From the NCBI GenBank assembly GCA_030690895.1, contig JAUYFQ010000012.1, forward strand, positions 1 to 64,000: 64,000 nt of DNA. The letters run 5' to 3'. Shown here piece by piece: positions 26,080 through 35,711 of this stretch. Position 1 is the stretch's first letter. Every line of letters starts with the position of its first letter. Position numbers and translations under genes: made by a program. The stretch comes from Sulfuricellaceae bacterium (lineage in GTDB: Bacteria > Pseudomonadota > Gammaproteobacteria > Burkholderiales > Sulfuricellaceae). The notes below the pieces were generated by a model. It saw nothing but the letters and a program-made list of their open reading frames with translations. It was not told the DNA's origin and did not search any database.

Positions 26080-26142
26080 GCTGGAAACCCTGCGCGAGGC
26101 GTTCCGGCTCTATGAGGCACGGCGAAATTCACGGGTTGGCGG
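26080..26142 (+). pseudogene. 63-bp relic of the 3' end of an EAL-REC gene
   Basis: In one plus frame this encodes LETLREAFRLYEARRNSR followed by VGG. The intact gene at 31882-34449 ends LETLREAFRLYEARRNSR followed by LGG. By eye the DNA differs at four of 63 positions. No further upstream part of that gene is visible before it. It marks either an old duplication or one edge of a rearranged segment. Confidence 0.8.
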
Positions 26143-26275
26143 AAACGATTTACCAAACACGATATTTAGAGCGAAATGTGCAAGTGATGCCAGCACCCTG
26201 GAGCATGCACGGCAGCTTTTACTCATGCAGTCAGTAGGGTAACGGATCGCGTTTACCAACGAAAACCGGAGGTTG

Positions 26276-26405
26276 TTAAAGTGATACGGTGGAACGAATG
26301 GAATCCAGTGTCTCATCTGCTGCAACGGGGTTATCTTCCGCTATATTCAACCAAAGCTCGAGAAGGTCTGCTTCGGCTGAATTGGTATATGCGGATACGA
26401 GGCAT
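26276..26405 (-). pseudogene. Decayed ParE-type toxin gene
   Basis: The ATG at 26405-26403 overlaps the parD stop by one base (TGATG), the normal ParDE layout. The first codons give MPRIRIYQF. After a one-base frameshift the reverse strand reads SAEADLLELWLNIAEDNPVA and ADETLDSIRSTVSL before a TAA at 26276-26278. This is the N-terminal half of a ParE/RelE-fold toxin. The second half is missing or unrecognisable. The toxin is therefore broken by a frameshift and truncation while the antitoxin gene remains open. Confidence 0.75.
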
Positions 26406-26680
26406 CAAGCGGCTGCCTTACGCGTTTTCAGTAACTGATGGCCTTGTTGTTTCAGACTTTCAAAATCAACTTCTTTCGCGCGGCCATGTCTGACGTCGTC
26501 CAGACCCTTGGCAATATCCTGGCGCAAACTATCAAGCTTGGTTGTTTTAACCTGCTCATAAGCTTCGAATAGCCGCAATGCCTCACGAATGACTTCGCTT
26601 GCTGAGCCATACATGCCGGATTCCACGCGTTGGCGGACACGCGCCTCTAATTCAGGTGGCAACGATACGTTCATGGACAT
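26405..26680 (-). CDS. ParD-like ribbon-helix-helix antitoxin, orphaned
   Basis: The 91-residue product starts MSMNVSLPPELEARVRQRVE and continues GMYGSASEVIREALRLFEAY, the RHH domain of ParD/CopG antitoxins. The C-terminal half (GLDDVRHGRAKEVDFESLKQ) is the usual toxin-binding tail. GGGAGAA before 26680 supports the start. Its partner parE at 26276-26405 is broken, so the protein has no local toxin. It could still repress its own promoter or neutralise a related toxin elsewhere. Confidence 0.85.
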   Translation of the reverse strand: MSMNVSLPPELEARVRQRVESGMYGSASEVIREALRLFEAYEQVKTTKLDSLRQDIAKGLDDVRHGRAKEVDFESLKQQGHQLLKTRKAAA

Positions 26681-27030
26681 GGTAATTCTCCCAACGAAAT
26701 GTAAAAACAAGTATGGCAGTTTGTGACATAAATTGCCAGCATCGTACTATTTCCAAGGCCAATCCCGACTGCCATGTTCTCCCCCTTGTTGCATCTTCAA
26801 TCCATTCCACCGTCGCCAGCCGAGCCGCCAGCATTCACAAAATGCCATGATTTGCCTACATTGCATCAATCCCAGACCAAGCCTTGACGTTCGCCCCCCC
26901 CCCCGCATACACTTATGCAAGTGTCAAGAAAAAACGAGACTAAAAAATAATATTTTTCCCTTGAAGTAGTGGTTTCGGGGGGGCATCACAAAATGAAATC
27001 GCCTCAAGCAACAGCCCGGTGTCGTCGCTG
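26681..27030. other. Non-coding gap with an 11-base C tract
   Basis: No gene is evident. A run of 11 C lies at 26894-26904, followed by CACTTATGCAAGTG, a small dyad, and an AT-rich stretch at 26935-26965 that could hold a promoter. The base composition changes sharply to GC-rich at about 27000, where the HD-GYP relic starts. Confidence 0.6.
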
Positions 27031-27169
27031 ATGTCGGCCGAGCAAGCGCGGGGCATCATTTCCGCGAGCGCGGACGCCACTTCGACCCCGCTGTGGTTAA
27101 CGTTTTTCTCGCCGGCTTCGACGCTTTCGTGGCCATCGCCCTGAAATATCAGGAGGACAAGACCTTATG
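27031..27169 (+). pseudogene. Relic of the 3' end of an HD-GYP gene
   Basis: One frame reads MSAEQARGIISA. After a one-base shift the next frame gives [20 protein letters not shown] then [14 protein letters not shown] and a stop. This is the typical C-terminal end of HD-GYP c-di-GMP phosphodiesterase regulators. The conserved HD and GYP parts are absent. The relic's TGA overlaps the ATG of the next gene (ATGA), so it was probably the upstream partner of the hybrid kinase in an operon before most of it was deleted. It still supplies that gene's ribosome binding site (AGGAGG). Confidence 0.75.
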
Positions 27170-30100
27170 AAAACGAAGTTTCAGTGGAGGCTAACGCCGG
27201 CATTATCGGCGTTAAGCGCAGCGGCCGTAACTAAACTCCCTCTCACTCTCAGCCTGCGTTGCCGCCTGATTCTGTTGCTGCTGGCGGCGTTCGCCGCGCT
27301 GGCCGCGCTGATCGCGTGGCACACGCTCGATCACCGCGACGAGCGGCTAAGCAATGCCTCGGCACACCTCCTGCATAACGCGCAACTGATCGCCGCCCGG
27401 CAGCAGCACATTGCTGCGAAAGCCGATGCGATCCTGACCGGGCTGATGCTGCGCCCGGATTTGCGCCCGGGCGCAGCAGCCGAGGACTGCTCGCGGGCAC
27501 TCGCGGCCATCCTGCAGAAGGAGCCGAAGTTCGCCCAGGCGGCGATGGTCTCGCCCGACGGCGCGGCGATCTGCGCTGCGGTTCCTCCCCAAAGCCGCGT
27601 CAGCTTTGCCGACCGCAACTGGTTCCAGCAAGTCCTCCGCTCGCGCGAGATGGTCGTCAGCGAGGTGGTGACCGGCCGCATCATCAAGCAGCCGACCATC
27701 GTCTTCGCCAAGGCGCTACGCGACGAGGCCGGGCACGTTGTGGCCGTCTTCTTTGTATCGCTGAACCTGGAGGGGCTGCACCGGCAACTGGCCGCGACCC
27801 GCTCGCCGGAAAGCACCCGGCTGCTGCTGCTGGACGCCAAGGGCACCGTCGTCGTGCGTCATCCCGACCCGGAAGGCTGGAGCGGCCGGAACATCGCGCA
27901 CATGTCGGTGTTCCAGCGCATCCAGGCCCACGGCGGCGAAGGCATGATCGAGGACATCGACCCGGACGGGGTGCTCAGGATTTACGTCTTCGCGCCGCTG
28001 CTGGACACGGTTTCCGGTCCCATGACTCTGTGGCTGGCCCTGCCGAAGGCGGCGGTGAGCGCCCCGGCGCAGCGCGAATTGTGGGTCGGCCTCGCCCTCG
28101 CGCTGGCGGTGCTCGTCGTCACGCTGGGGCTGGTGATGTGGGGCGGCGGTCGGCTGGTGGTGCGCCCCCTGCTGGCGCTGGCGCGGACGGCGGAGCGCCA
28201 CAGCGCCGGCGACCTCGGCGCCCGCAGCGGGCTGCCGCACACCGCCGACGAGATCGGGTGGCTGGCGCGGACGCTGGATGAATCCGCCGCCACTGCCGAG
28301 GACCGGGAGCACCGGCTCGCCTACACCAACCACGCCCTGCGCGTGCTGTCTGCCGGGAATCAGGCCATGCTGCGCGCCAGGGACGAGCACGACCTGATGG
28401 TGGAGATGTGCCGGGCCATCGTCGAGGCTGGCGGCTATCGCCTGGCCTGGGTGGGGTTTGCCGAACACGACAAGCGCGTGCGGCTGGTGGCCTCCTGGGG
28501 CGCCGAGGCCGACTTTCTCGACAATCTGAACATCACTTGGGACGAAGCGGCAGCCGGCCAGGGTCCAACCGGTACAGCGATCCGCCGGGACATGCCCGTT
28601 ACGTACAGCAATATCCAGATCGACCCGGACTACGCGCCCTGGCGGGAAAGGGCGCTACGCTACGGCTATGCCTCGACGCTGGCCCTGCCGTTGCGGCTGG
28701 GCGGCGCCGTCATCGGCGCGCTCAATATTTGCGCCGCCGAGCCGGACGCCTTCGACGAGGGCGTGGTCGAACTGCTCAGCGAGGCGACGAACGATCTGGC
28801 CTACGGCATCGCCACGCAGCGCGCCAACGTCGAGCACGAGCGCACCCAGGCCGAGTTGAAACAGATGGAAAGACAAAACATACTGATCCTCCAATCGGTC
28901 GGCGAAGGCATTTTCGGCTTGGACCTGGATGGACGCGCCACCTTCATCAACCCGGCCGGTGCGGCGCTGCTGCAATGGACCATGGAAGAGATCACCGGCA
29001 AAATCATGCACGCCCTGCATCACCATGCGCGGGCCGACGGCACACCCTATCCGCGCGAGGCCTGCCCCATCTACGCGGCCTACCGCGATGGCGCCGTCCA
29101 CCGCGTGGCCGACGAAGTGTTCTGGCGCAAGGACGGCACGAGCTTCCCAGTCGAGTATGTCAGCACGCCCCTGCGCGACGAACATGGCGAACTGGCGGGC
29201 GCGGTGGTGAGCTTCATCGACATCACCGAGCGCAAACAGGCCGAGCAGGCCCTGCGCGAGAGTGCCACCCGTTATCGCACCCTGCTGGATAACCTGCCGC
29301 AAATCATCTGGCAGAAGGATCGCGATTCGGTCTACGTGGTCTGCAACTCGGCCTATGCCCGGAGTCTGGGCGTTGCGGAGAAAGACCTGCTGGGCAGGAT
29401 GGACCACGATTTCTATCCCGCCGATCTGGCGGACAAGTACCGCGCCGACGACCGGCGCATCATCGACGGCGGCGTGATCGAGACGCTCGACGAGCGCTGG
29501 TTAACCGAGGGCAAGACGCGTTACGTCCATACCACGAAAGTGCCCCTGCGCGACGAACGGGGCACGGTCTACGGCACCCTGGGTATCGCCGAGGACATCA
29601 CCGAGCGCAAACAGGCCGAAGAGCGGATTCGCAAGCTCTCGCTCGCCGTGGAGCAGAGCCCGGAAAGCATCGTCATTACCAATCTGGATGCAGTCATCGA
29701 GTACGTAAACGAATCCTTTGTGCGCATCACCGGCTACAGCAGCGAGGAGGCGATCGGCCAGAATCCGCGCATCCTGCAATCCGGCAAAACGCCTCGCGCA
29801 ACCTACGATGCCCTGTGGGACGCGCTGACCCACGGCCAGTCATGGAGAGGCGAATTCATCAATCGCCGCAAGGACGGCAGCGAATACGTCGAATTCGCCA
29901 TCATCACGCCGATCCGCCAGCCCGACGGCCGCATCACCCACTACGTCACGGTGAAGGAGGACATCACCGAGAAGAAGCGCCTCGCCGACGAACTCGACCA
30001 CCACCGTCATCACCTGGAAGAACTGGTCGAAACCCGCACGCACGAACTGGAACAGGCCAAGGCGGTGGCCGAGGCGGCGAACCAGGCCAAGAGCGCCTTC

Positions 30101-31855
30101 GTCGCCAACATGAGCCACGAGATACGCACGCCGCTGAACGCCATCGTCGGGCTCACTCACCTGTTGCGGCGCGGCCATGCCGATCCGGCACAGAAAGAAA
30201 AGCTGGAAAAAATCACCGACGCCTCCCACCATCTGCTCTCGGTGATCAACGACATCCTCGATTTTTCCAAAATCGAGGCGGGCAAGCTGAGCCTGAGTAT
30301 CGCCGACTTCGCTTTCGACCGCATGCTGGACAACGTCGTCTCCATGAATGGCCCCAAGGTGCGAGAAAAGCGCCTGGAACTCATCGTCGAGCGCGACGAC
30401 TTGCCGCCGGTGCTGGTGGGTGATGCCACCCGCCTGGCGCAAGCGCTGCTCAACTATCTCTCCAACGCCGTCAAATTCACCGAGCAGGGCAAGATCACTG
30501 TGCATTTGAGCAAGGCGGAGGAATCGGCAACCGATCTGCTGGTGCGCTTCGAAGTGACGGACAGCGGCATTGGCATTGCATCCGACAAAATCCCCGCCTT
30601 GTTCGCGGCCTTCGAGCAGGTCGATGCCAGCACCGCGCGCCGCTACGGCGGCACTGGCCTTGGCCTTGCCATCACCCGGCGGCTGGCGCGCCTCATGGGC
30701 GGTGAGGCCGGCGCAGAGAGCGTACCCGGCCAAGGCAGCACCTTTTGGTTTACCGCCCGCCTTGGCAAGAGCCAATACACGCTGAAAGAACTGGCCGAGG
30801 CGCCCGCCATCCCGGAACAGGTCGTGCAGACCCTGCAGGCTGGCCATCGCATCCTGCTGGCCGAGGACAACAAGATCAACCAGGAAGTCGCGGTGGAACT
30901 GCTGACCGAAGTCGGACTGAAGGTGGAAATCGCCAACGATGGATTCGAGGCGCTGGAGAAGGCGCGAGGTGGCGACTACGACCTGATCCTCATGGATATG
31001 CAGATGCCGGGCATGGACGGCCTGGAGGCGACGCGCGCCATTCGCGCACTGCCTGGCTGGGAAACGAAGCCCATCCTGGCGATGACCGCCAATGCCTTTG
31101 ACGAGGATCACGAACGTTGCCGTGAAGCCGGCATGAACGACTTCATCGCCAAGCCGGTGGATCCAGATCTGCTTTATGGCACGCTGTCGCGTTGGCTGCC
31201 GGTCGTGGCGATCGTTCCGCCAGCCGCCGCCGTGGAGACGCTGCCCGCCGAACTCGCGTCTATCCAAGGTCTGGAAGCCGAACGGGGCCTCAAGCTGCTG
31301 AATGGCCATCTGGCCACTTACCAACGCCTGCTGCGCCGCTATGCGAGCGATCATGGCGAAGACATGGCCAGGCTGCGCGAGTGCATGGCTCAGGAAGATC
31401 GGGACACGGCAAGGCGGCTGGCCCATACCCTGAAGGGAATCTCGGGCAATCTGGGCGCGACCGGCGTGCAGCACCTGGCCGCCGAACTGGAGGCGGCGAT
31501 CAAGGCGGGCCTCGACGCGGCTGAAATAGAAAAGCTGACTGGCGCGGTGGAAAGTGAGCTGCAGCGGCTGACTGTGGCGCTTCGCACGGCGCTACCGGAA
31601 GAGGTTGCAGTTCCCTATGCGGGCGAAGTGGACTGGGCGGCGATACGGCAGGTGCTGGTTGAACTGGAGCCTTTGCTGGCGTCTGCCGACACGCAGGCCA
31701 ACCAGCTTATCGAAACCCACGCCGCGCTGCTCAAGGCCGCACTCGGCCCCCTGGGCGCGGAATTGGAACGGCGCATCGAAGATTTCCTCTACCCCGAGGC
31801 CTTGGAGACGCTGAAGCGGGCGCGGCAGGCACACCCGGAACTGGTGGCGCAATGA
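27167..31855 (+). CDS. Large hybrid sensor kinase (Cache-HAMP-GAF-PAS3-HK-REC-HPT)
   Basis: The 1562-residue protein has a membrane helix near residue 40, a periplasmic double-Cache-like sensor domain to about 300, a second helix and a HAMP linker. A GAF domain (about 390-545) and three PAS domains (about 565-945) follow. The kinase box is [15 protein letters not shown] with phosphoacceptor His984. Next come an ATPase domain ([27 protein letters not shown]), a receiver with Asp near 1277 ([13 protein letters not shown]), and an HPT domain with His near 1420 ([12 protein letters not shown]). This is a complete phosphorelay in one chain. It overlaps the next gene by four bases and likely passes phosphate to that gene's receivers. 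Its DNA is visibly more GC-rich than the flagellar genes. Confidence 0.93.
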   Translation: MKTKFQWRLTPALSALSAAAVTKLPLTLSLRCRLILLLLAAFAALAALIAWHTLDHRDERLSNASAHLLHNAQLIAARQQHIAAKADAILTGLMLRPDLRPGAAAEDCSRALAAILQKEPKFAQAAMVSPDGAAICAAVPPQSRVSFADRNWFQQVLRSREMVVSEVVTGRIIKQPTIVFAKALRDEAGHVVAVFFVSLNLEGLHRQLAATRSPESTRLLLLDAKGTVVVRHPDPEGWSGRNIAHMSVFQRIQAHGGEGMIEDIDPDGVLRIYVFAPLLDTVSGPMTLWLALPKAAVSAPAQRELWVGLALALAVLVVTLGLVMWGGGRLVVRPLLALARTAERHSAGDLGARSGLPHTADEIGWLARTLDESAATAEDREHRLAYTNHALRVLSAGNQAMLRARDEHDLMVEMCRAIVEAGGYRLAWVGFAEHDKRVRLVASWGAEADFLDNLNITWDEAAAGQGPTGTAIRRDMPVTYSNIQIDPDYAPWRERALRYGYASTLALPLRLGGAVIGALNICAAEPDAFDEGVVELLSEATNDLAYGIATQRANVEHERTQAELKQMERQNILILQSVGEGIFGLDLDGRATFINPAGAALLQWTMEEITGKIMHALHHHARADGTPYPREACPIYAAYRDGAVHRVADEVFWRKDGTSFPVEYVSTPLRDEHGELAGAVVSFIDITERKQAEQALRESATRYRTLLDNLPQIIWQKDRDSVYVVCNSAYARSLGVAEKDLLGRMDHDFYPADLADKYRADDRRIIDGGVIETLDERWLTEGKTRYVHTTKVPLRDERGTVYGTLGIAEDITERKQAEERIRKLSLAVEQSPESIVITNLDAVIEYVNESFVRITGYSSEEAIGQNPRILQSGKTPRATYDALWDALTHGQSWRGEFINRRKDGSEYVEFAIITPIRQPDGRITHYVTVKEDITEKKRLADELDHHRHHLEELVETRTHELEQAKAVAEAANQAKSAFVANMSHEIRTPLNAIVGLTHLLRRGHADPAQKEKLEKITDASHHLLSVINDILDFSKIEAGKLSLSIADFAFDRMLDNVVSMNGPKVREKRLELIVERDDLPPVLVGDATRLAQALLNYLSNAVKFTEQGKITVHLSKAEESATDLLVRFEVTDSGIGIASDKIPALFAAFEQVDASTARRYGGTGLGLAITRRLARLMGGEAGAESVPGQGSTFWFTARLGKSQYTLKELAEAPAIPEQVVQTLQAGHRILLAEDNKINQEVAVELLTEVGLKVEIANDGFEALEKARGGDYDLILMDMQMPGMDGLEATRAIRALPGWETKPILAMTANAFDEDHERCREAGMNDFIAKPVDPDLLYGTLSRWLPVVAIVPPAAAVETLPAELASIQGLEAERGLKLLNGHLATYQRLLRRYASDHGEDMARLRECMAQEDRDTARRLAHTLKGISGNLGATGVQHLAAELEAAIKAGLDAAEIEKLTGAVESELQRLTVALRTALPEEVAVPYAGEVDWAAIRQVLVELEPLLASADTQANQLIETHAALLKAALGPLGAELERRIEDFLYPEALETLKRARQAHPELVAQ

Positions 31856-31881
31856 AGCCAGGGACAGAGAGGATAAAAAGC

Positions 31882-34449
31882 ATGGACACGGACAAGCTTG
31901 TAGAGACGGCTCGAGCGATTATTCTGCTAGTGGACGACGATCCGGGCAACCTGGCTGTCCTCGGTCGACTGCTACACCCGCATTACGATGTGCTGGCCGC
32001 GCCTTCCGGCGAGCGCGCCCTGCAGATCGCCGCCGGTGCCCGGAAACCGGACCTGATCCTGCTCGACGTGTTGATGCCGGGTATGGACGGCTACGACGTG
32101 CTTGTCCGTCTGCATGACAACCCTGCCACCCGTGACATCCCGGTCATCTTCGTCACCGGGCTGGATTCCGCTGCTGACGAAGAACACGGTCTCGAACTCG
32201 GCGCGGTGGATTACATCGCCAAGCCTTACCACCCGCCCATCATTCTGGCGCGCGTGCGCACCCAGCTTGAACTCAAGCGCGCCCGCGACTTTCTCGCTGA
32301 CCACAACCGCATTCTGGAACAACAGGTTGCAGCGCGTACCGCTGAGTTGCGAGCAAGCGAGGCGCGTTTTCGCGTCGCCATGGAAAGCGTGCGCGACGCC
32401 TTCATCATCCTCGAACCCGGGCAGGGCACCATTCTCGAGTGGAATCCCGCTGCCGCGACGATCTTCGGCTATTCAAGGGAAGAAATGATCGGGCAACCAC
32501 TGCACGAGTTCATTACCCCGCTCCGCTACCGCGAGGCGGCACGGCAGGGACTGGAACATTTCGCCGGCACCGGTGAGGGCGCGGCAATCGGCAAGACACT
32601 GGAACTCGTCGCCTTGCACAAGGATGGTGAAGAGTTTCCCATCGAGCTGTCACTCTCCGCCATGCTGCTGGGAGACAAATGGCACGCCGCCGGTGTGGCG
32701 CGTGACATCACCGAGCGTAAGCGCTATCAGGAGCAACTGGAACGCCAGGCCAATTTCGATGATCTGACCGGCCTGCCCAACCGTAACCTGTTGACGGACC
32801 GGCTTGTTCAGGCGATTACGCGCTGCCTCCAAGCTGAAAATAACTTGGCAGTGCTGGTGTTAAAACTCGACCGTTTCAAGGAAATTAACGACAGCTTGGG
32901 GCACGGTGTTGGTGACAAACTGTTACGGGAAGTCTCCAGCTTACTGAGCGGTGTCAGCGGAACGGTCGATACCATCGCGCATTTTGGTGGAGATGAATTC
33001 GTCCTGTTGCTGGAAACCGAGGAAATAGGCGAAGCTGTTTCCCTTGCCCAGCGTATTCTGAATATTCTGGCGCAACCTCTTTTGATAGAGGCGCGTGAAT
33101 TATTCCTGTTCGCCAGCATCGGTATCGCCATGTTTCCCAAGGATGGCGAGGACGACATAACTCTGCTGAAAAACGCCGCTGCGGCGGTGTATCGCGCCAA
33201 GGCATCGGGCGGCAACAATTTCAGTTTCTACGCCGCCGAGATGAACGCACACTCACTGGCGTTGCTCAACCTGGAGAATGAGCTGCGCCATGCTTTAGAG
33301 CGCGACGAGTTGTTGCTCTACTACCAGCCACAGTTAAGTTTGCGTAACGGCGAAATTATCGGCATGGAGGCGTTGGTGCGCTGGCAGCATCCAGTGCGCG
33401 GACTGGTATCCCCAGCAGATTTCATCCCGCTGGCCGAGGCAACCGGCTTGATCGTGCCCATCGGGGCATGGGTGCTGCGCACCGCCTGTGCGCAGAATCA
33501 GACGTGGCTGGCGGCAGGGCTGCCAGCCGTGGCGGTGGCGGTGAATCTGTCAGCGCGGCAGTTCGAGGCACAGGATATGGTGGCGCTGACCAGTCAGGTG
33601 CTGCGCGAAACCGGCCTTGATCCCAATTATCTGGAGCTGGAGCTAACAGAAAGCGCGGCGATGGGTGATGCCGATGCCTTCGTCGGGATAACGGAAGCAT
33701 TGAAAGGCTTATCCGTCACCCTGTCTATCGACGATTTCGGCACCGGCTATTCAAGCTTGAGCTATCTCAAGCGCTTCGCCCTCGACCGGCTGAAAATTGA
33801 CCAGTCTTTCGTGCGTGACATTGTGCAGGACCCCGACAGCGCCGCCATCGCCGTGGCGGTCATCGCGCTGGCGCATGGCTTGGGGCTGTCGGTGATCGCC
33901 GAGGGCGTGGAAACCGAGGCGCAACTCAATTTCCTGCGCACGCGCGGTTGCGACGAGATGCAGGGTTATTATTTCAGCAAGCCGCTGCCCGCCGCCAAGT
34001 TTGAGCAACTGTTGCGCGAAGGGCGCAAGCTGGCCTTGTCCGCCGCTGACGAATTGCCGTGCCTGCTGCTGGTGGACGACGAGCCAGCCATTCTTTCCGC
34101 CTTGAAACGGCTGTTGCGGCGCGAGGGCCACCCTATCCTGACTGCCACTAGCACGCAGGAGGGGTTGGAACTGCTGGCCAATCATGAGGTGGCGGTGGTG
34201 ATTTCCGACCAGCGCATGCCTCAAATGACTGGCGCTGAATTCCTCGCCAAGGCGCGGGAAATGTATCCCGACACGGTGCGTATCATCCTTTCCGGCTACT
34301 CCGATCTCAAGGCGATTACCGACGTGGTGAATCGCGGCGAGATCTACAAGTTTCTGGAAAAACCCTGGGATGATGCGGCGTTGCTGGAAACCCTGCGCGA
34401 GGCGTTCCGGCTTTATGAGGCACGGCGAAATTCACGACTTGGTGGATAA
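31882..34449 (+). CDS. REC-PAS-GGDEF-EAL-REC cyclic di-GMP regulator
   Basis: The product of about 855 residues has an N-terminal receiver (ILLVDDDPGNLAVLG; LILLDVLMPGMDGYD), a PAS domain (AFIILEPGQGTILEWNPAAA), a GGDEF domain with intact HFGGDEF, an EAL domain and a C-terminal receiver of the kind seen with HD-GYP proteins (VISDQRMPQMTGAEF; FLEKPWDD). The EAL part looks catalytic: GMEALVRW, NLSARQF, ELTESA, IDDFGTGYSSLSYLK, LKIDQSFV and AEGVET. The inhibitory RxxD site is replaced by GTVD. Start 31882 is chosen for its AGAGGA; an ATG at 31852 overlaps the kinase stop. It is the probable output of the upstream kinase; whether net activity is synthesis or breakdown of c-di-GMP is unknown. Confidence 0.92.
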   Translation: MDTDKLVETARAIILLVDDDPGNLAVLGRLLHPHYDVLAAPSGERALQIAAGARKPDLILLDVLMPGMDGYDVLVRLHDNPATRDIPVIFVTGLDSAADEEHGLELGAVDYIAKPYHPPIILARVRTQLELKRARDFLADHNRILEQQVAARTAELRASEARFRVAMESVRDAFIILEPGQGTILEWNPAAATIFGYSREEMIGQPLHEFITPLRYREAARQGLEHFAGTGEGAAIGKTLELVALHKDGEEFPIELSLSAMLLGDKWHAAGVARDITERKRYQEQLERQANFDDLTGLPNRNLLTDRLVQAITRCLQAENNLAVLVLKLDRFKEINDSLGHGVGDKLLREVSSLLSGVSGTVDTIAHFGGDEFVLLLETEEIGEAVSLAQRILNILAQPLLIEARELFLFASIGIAMFPKDGEDDITLLKNAAAAVYRAKASGGNNFSFYAAEMNAHSLALLNLENELRHALERDELLLYYQPQLSLRNGEIIGMEALVRWQHPVRGLVSPADFIPLAEATGLIVPIGAWVLRTACAQNQTWLAAGLPAVAVAVNLSARQFEAQDMVALTSQVLRETGLDPNYLELELTESAAMGDADAFVGITEALKGLSVTLSIDDFGTGYSSLSYLKRFALDRLKIDQSFVRDIVQDPDSAAIAVAVIALAHGLGLSVIAEGVETEAQLNFLRTRGCDEMQGYYFSKPLPAAKFEQLLREGRKLALSAADELPCLLLVDDEPAILSALKRLLRREGHPILTATSTQEGLELLANHEVAVVISDQRMPQMTGAEFLAKAREMYPDTVRIILSGYSDLKAITDVVNRGEIYKFLEKPWDDAALLETLREAFRLYEARRNSRLGG

Positions 34450-34536
34450 GCGTAAATGCGGTGCTTGAAACCGCCGGAGCTTTTATTCTACGGCGGATGT
34501 CGTTAAACTCAAAAAAACTGCCAGAGAGAAATCATC

Positions 34537-34750
34537 ATGAATACGATGGAAAAAATAAATTGTTGTGGGCGTGCAGAGCCTACCCGAAGCCGATGCACGC
34601 GAGGTTCTGGATTTTGTTGGCTACCTCATGGAAAAACGTGAAAAAACCAAGGTAACGATGACCGATATGAGTGAATTTGACCAGTTTGGCGCGGTCTTTG
34701 ACGGCAAGTTCAACCGAGACGAATGCTATGACCGCAAAGTGCTTCTCTGA
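34537..34750 (+). pseudogene. Frameshifted VapB-type antitoxin gene
   Basis: An ATG at 34537 after AGAGAGAA begins MNTMEK. The frame is then lost in an A-rich run (GAAAAAATAAATTG). In another frame the sequence continues VQSLPEADAREVLDFVGYLM and EKREKTKVTM to a stop at 34748-34750. The second part is typical of short antitoxins paired with PIN toxins. A GTG at 34565 could still start a 61-residue product, but it has no ribosome binding site. Confidence 0.6.
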
Positions 34751-34934
34751 CTCCAATATCATCCTACCATCGGCCAGGATAGCCGCAAAGCGGGGATAGC
34801 GCGTGGCATCGTGTCCACCCGCCCTTTGGTGAGCGCGCAAGTTGGCCGGATGCGACACGCTCTATTCCGAGGACATGCAGGATGGGCAGACTTTTGAAGG
34901 CATGTTAACCGTCGTTAACCCATTCCTCTCATGA
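34728..34934 (+). pseudogene. Broken VapC-type PIN toxin gene
   Basis: Three pieces of a PIN toxin are readable in three frames. MTAKCFSDSNIIL starts at 34728, with the first active-site Asp. DSRKAGIARGIVSTRPLVSA follows. AGCDTLYSEDMQDGQTFEGM then LTVVNPFLS ends at 34934. Only about 69 codons remain of an expected 130, so frameshifts and an internal deletion are present. It overlaps the antitoxin relic. A MITE-like repeat begins at its stop codon. Confidence 0.75.
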
Positions 34935-35063
34935 TCCGAGATTGTCCATTAGGCATGATTTTGTCAAAACGATGGAATGTAGGGGCGAATTTATTCGCCA
35001 AAGGCGGTTAATACCCATGGGCACAAGAACCGCCCCTACAAGGGCTAATGGACAATCTCGGAT
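34934..35063. repeat. 130-bp MITE-like element with 18-bp terminal inverted repeats
   Basis: ATCCGAGATTGTCCATTA (34934-34951) is matched exactly by its reverse complement at 35046-35063. Inside lies a second palindrome, GTAGGGGCGAATTTATTCGC to CCGCCCCTAC, containing ATACCC-AT-GGGCACAAG at 35011-35027. There is no coding capacity. It begins at the stop codon of the broken vapC. Confidence 0.85.
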
Positions 35064-35077
35064 GATCCCTGATACGT

Positions 35078-35272
35078 TCAATCCGCCTCATCCATCCAGG
35101 CCATTTGGATGGCTTCGAGGATTTTTTCATTGGACCGATTGGGGTCGTCGCTGAAGCCATCCAATTCGGTGACCCACTTGTGCAGGTCGGTGAAACGGAC
35201 GTACTGGGGGTCAACGGCTTCAAATTTCTCGTAAAGCGCGATGGCGATCTGGTGTACGTCAGTCCATTTCAT
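35078..35272 (-). CDS. iscX: Fe-S assembly accessory protein IscX
   Basis: The 64-residue acidic protein (MKWTDVHQIAIALYEKFEAV) matches IscX/YfhJ, which binds IscS and iron and tunes cluster assembly. Typical elements are DPQYVRFTDLHKWVTELDGF and EKILEAIQMAWMDEAD. It is the last gene of the isc operon and its start overlaps the fdx stop by one base. Confidence 0.95.
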   Translation of the reverse strand: MKWTDVHQIAIALYEKFEAVDPQYVRFTDLHKWVTELDGFSDDPNRSNEKILEAIQMAWMDEAD

Positions 35273-35613
35273 TAGTGTCCGCCCTCCTTGACCATATTGA
35301 TGGTGTACTTCGGTATCTCGATCACCAGGTCTTCCCCGGCCACGATGGACTGGCAGGACAGGCGGGAATTGGGTTCCAGGCCCCAGGCCTTGTCCAGCAT
35401 GTCTTCTTCCAGCTCATCCGCTTCGTTCAGGGACTCCAGTCCCTCGCGCACGATGACATGGCAGGTCGTGCAGGCACAGGATTTCTCGCAGGCATGTTCG
35501 ATTTCGATGCCGTGTTCCAAGAGGGCATCACAGATCGACACACCGGCTTGAGCTTCGATGACCGTGCCTTCAGGACACAATTCGACATGGGGTAAAACAA
35601 TCAGTTGAGGCAT
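35272..35613 (-). CDS. fdx: [2Fe-2S] ferredoxin of the Isc system
   Basis: The 113-residue ferredoxin supplies electrons for cluster assembly on IscU. The cluster ligands are visible: Cys-x5-Cys-x2-Cys in HACEKSCACTTCHV, and the fourth Cys in NSRLSCQSIV. The adrenodoxin-type pattern and the neighbourhood between hscA and iscX make the call secure. A hairpin repeat separates it from hscA. Confidence 0.96.
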   Translation of the reverse strand: MPQLIVLPHVELCPEGTVIEAQAGVSICDALLEHGIEIEHACEKSCACTTCHVIVREGLESLNEADELEEDMLDKAWGLEPNSRLSCQSIVAGEDLVIEIPKYTINMVKEGGH

Positions 35614-35621
35614 TTTTAGTT

Positions 35622-35711
35622 CTCAGTAATCAGCTATCAGTGTTCAGCCATCAGTTGTCAGTCACCCGTGCAGCAACCTTTAACTGACGGCTGAACACTG
35701 ATAGCTGATCG
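35622..35711. repeat. Hairpin repeat (TCAGCTATCAGTG type) between hscA and fdx
   Basis: Left TCAGCTATCAGTGTTCAGCC pairs with right GGCTGAACACTGATAGCTGA, 20 bases with no mismatch. The same class lies at 930-1053. It fills the junction of two isc genes and would form a stable hairpin in the mRNA. Confidence 0.85.

Noticed and set aside
26281-26493. Plus-strand 70-codon frame with GGAGG before a GTG
   Set aside because: It runs antisense to the parE relic and to the end of parD, which explain the region better.
26894-26904. C11 tract as a phase-variation switch
   Set aside because: No reading frame or promoter that it could switch is evident on either side.
29840-31474. Long reverse-strand open frame (544 codons) inside the hybrid kinase gene
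   Set aside because: It is antisense to well-conserved kinase, receiver and ATPase motifs and has no recognisable domain.
34979-35040. An insertion sequence with its own transposase
   Set aside because: Only short non-coding elements with inverted ends are seen; no transposase gene lies anywhere in the window.
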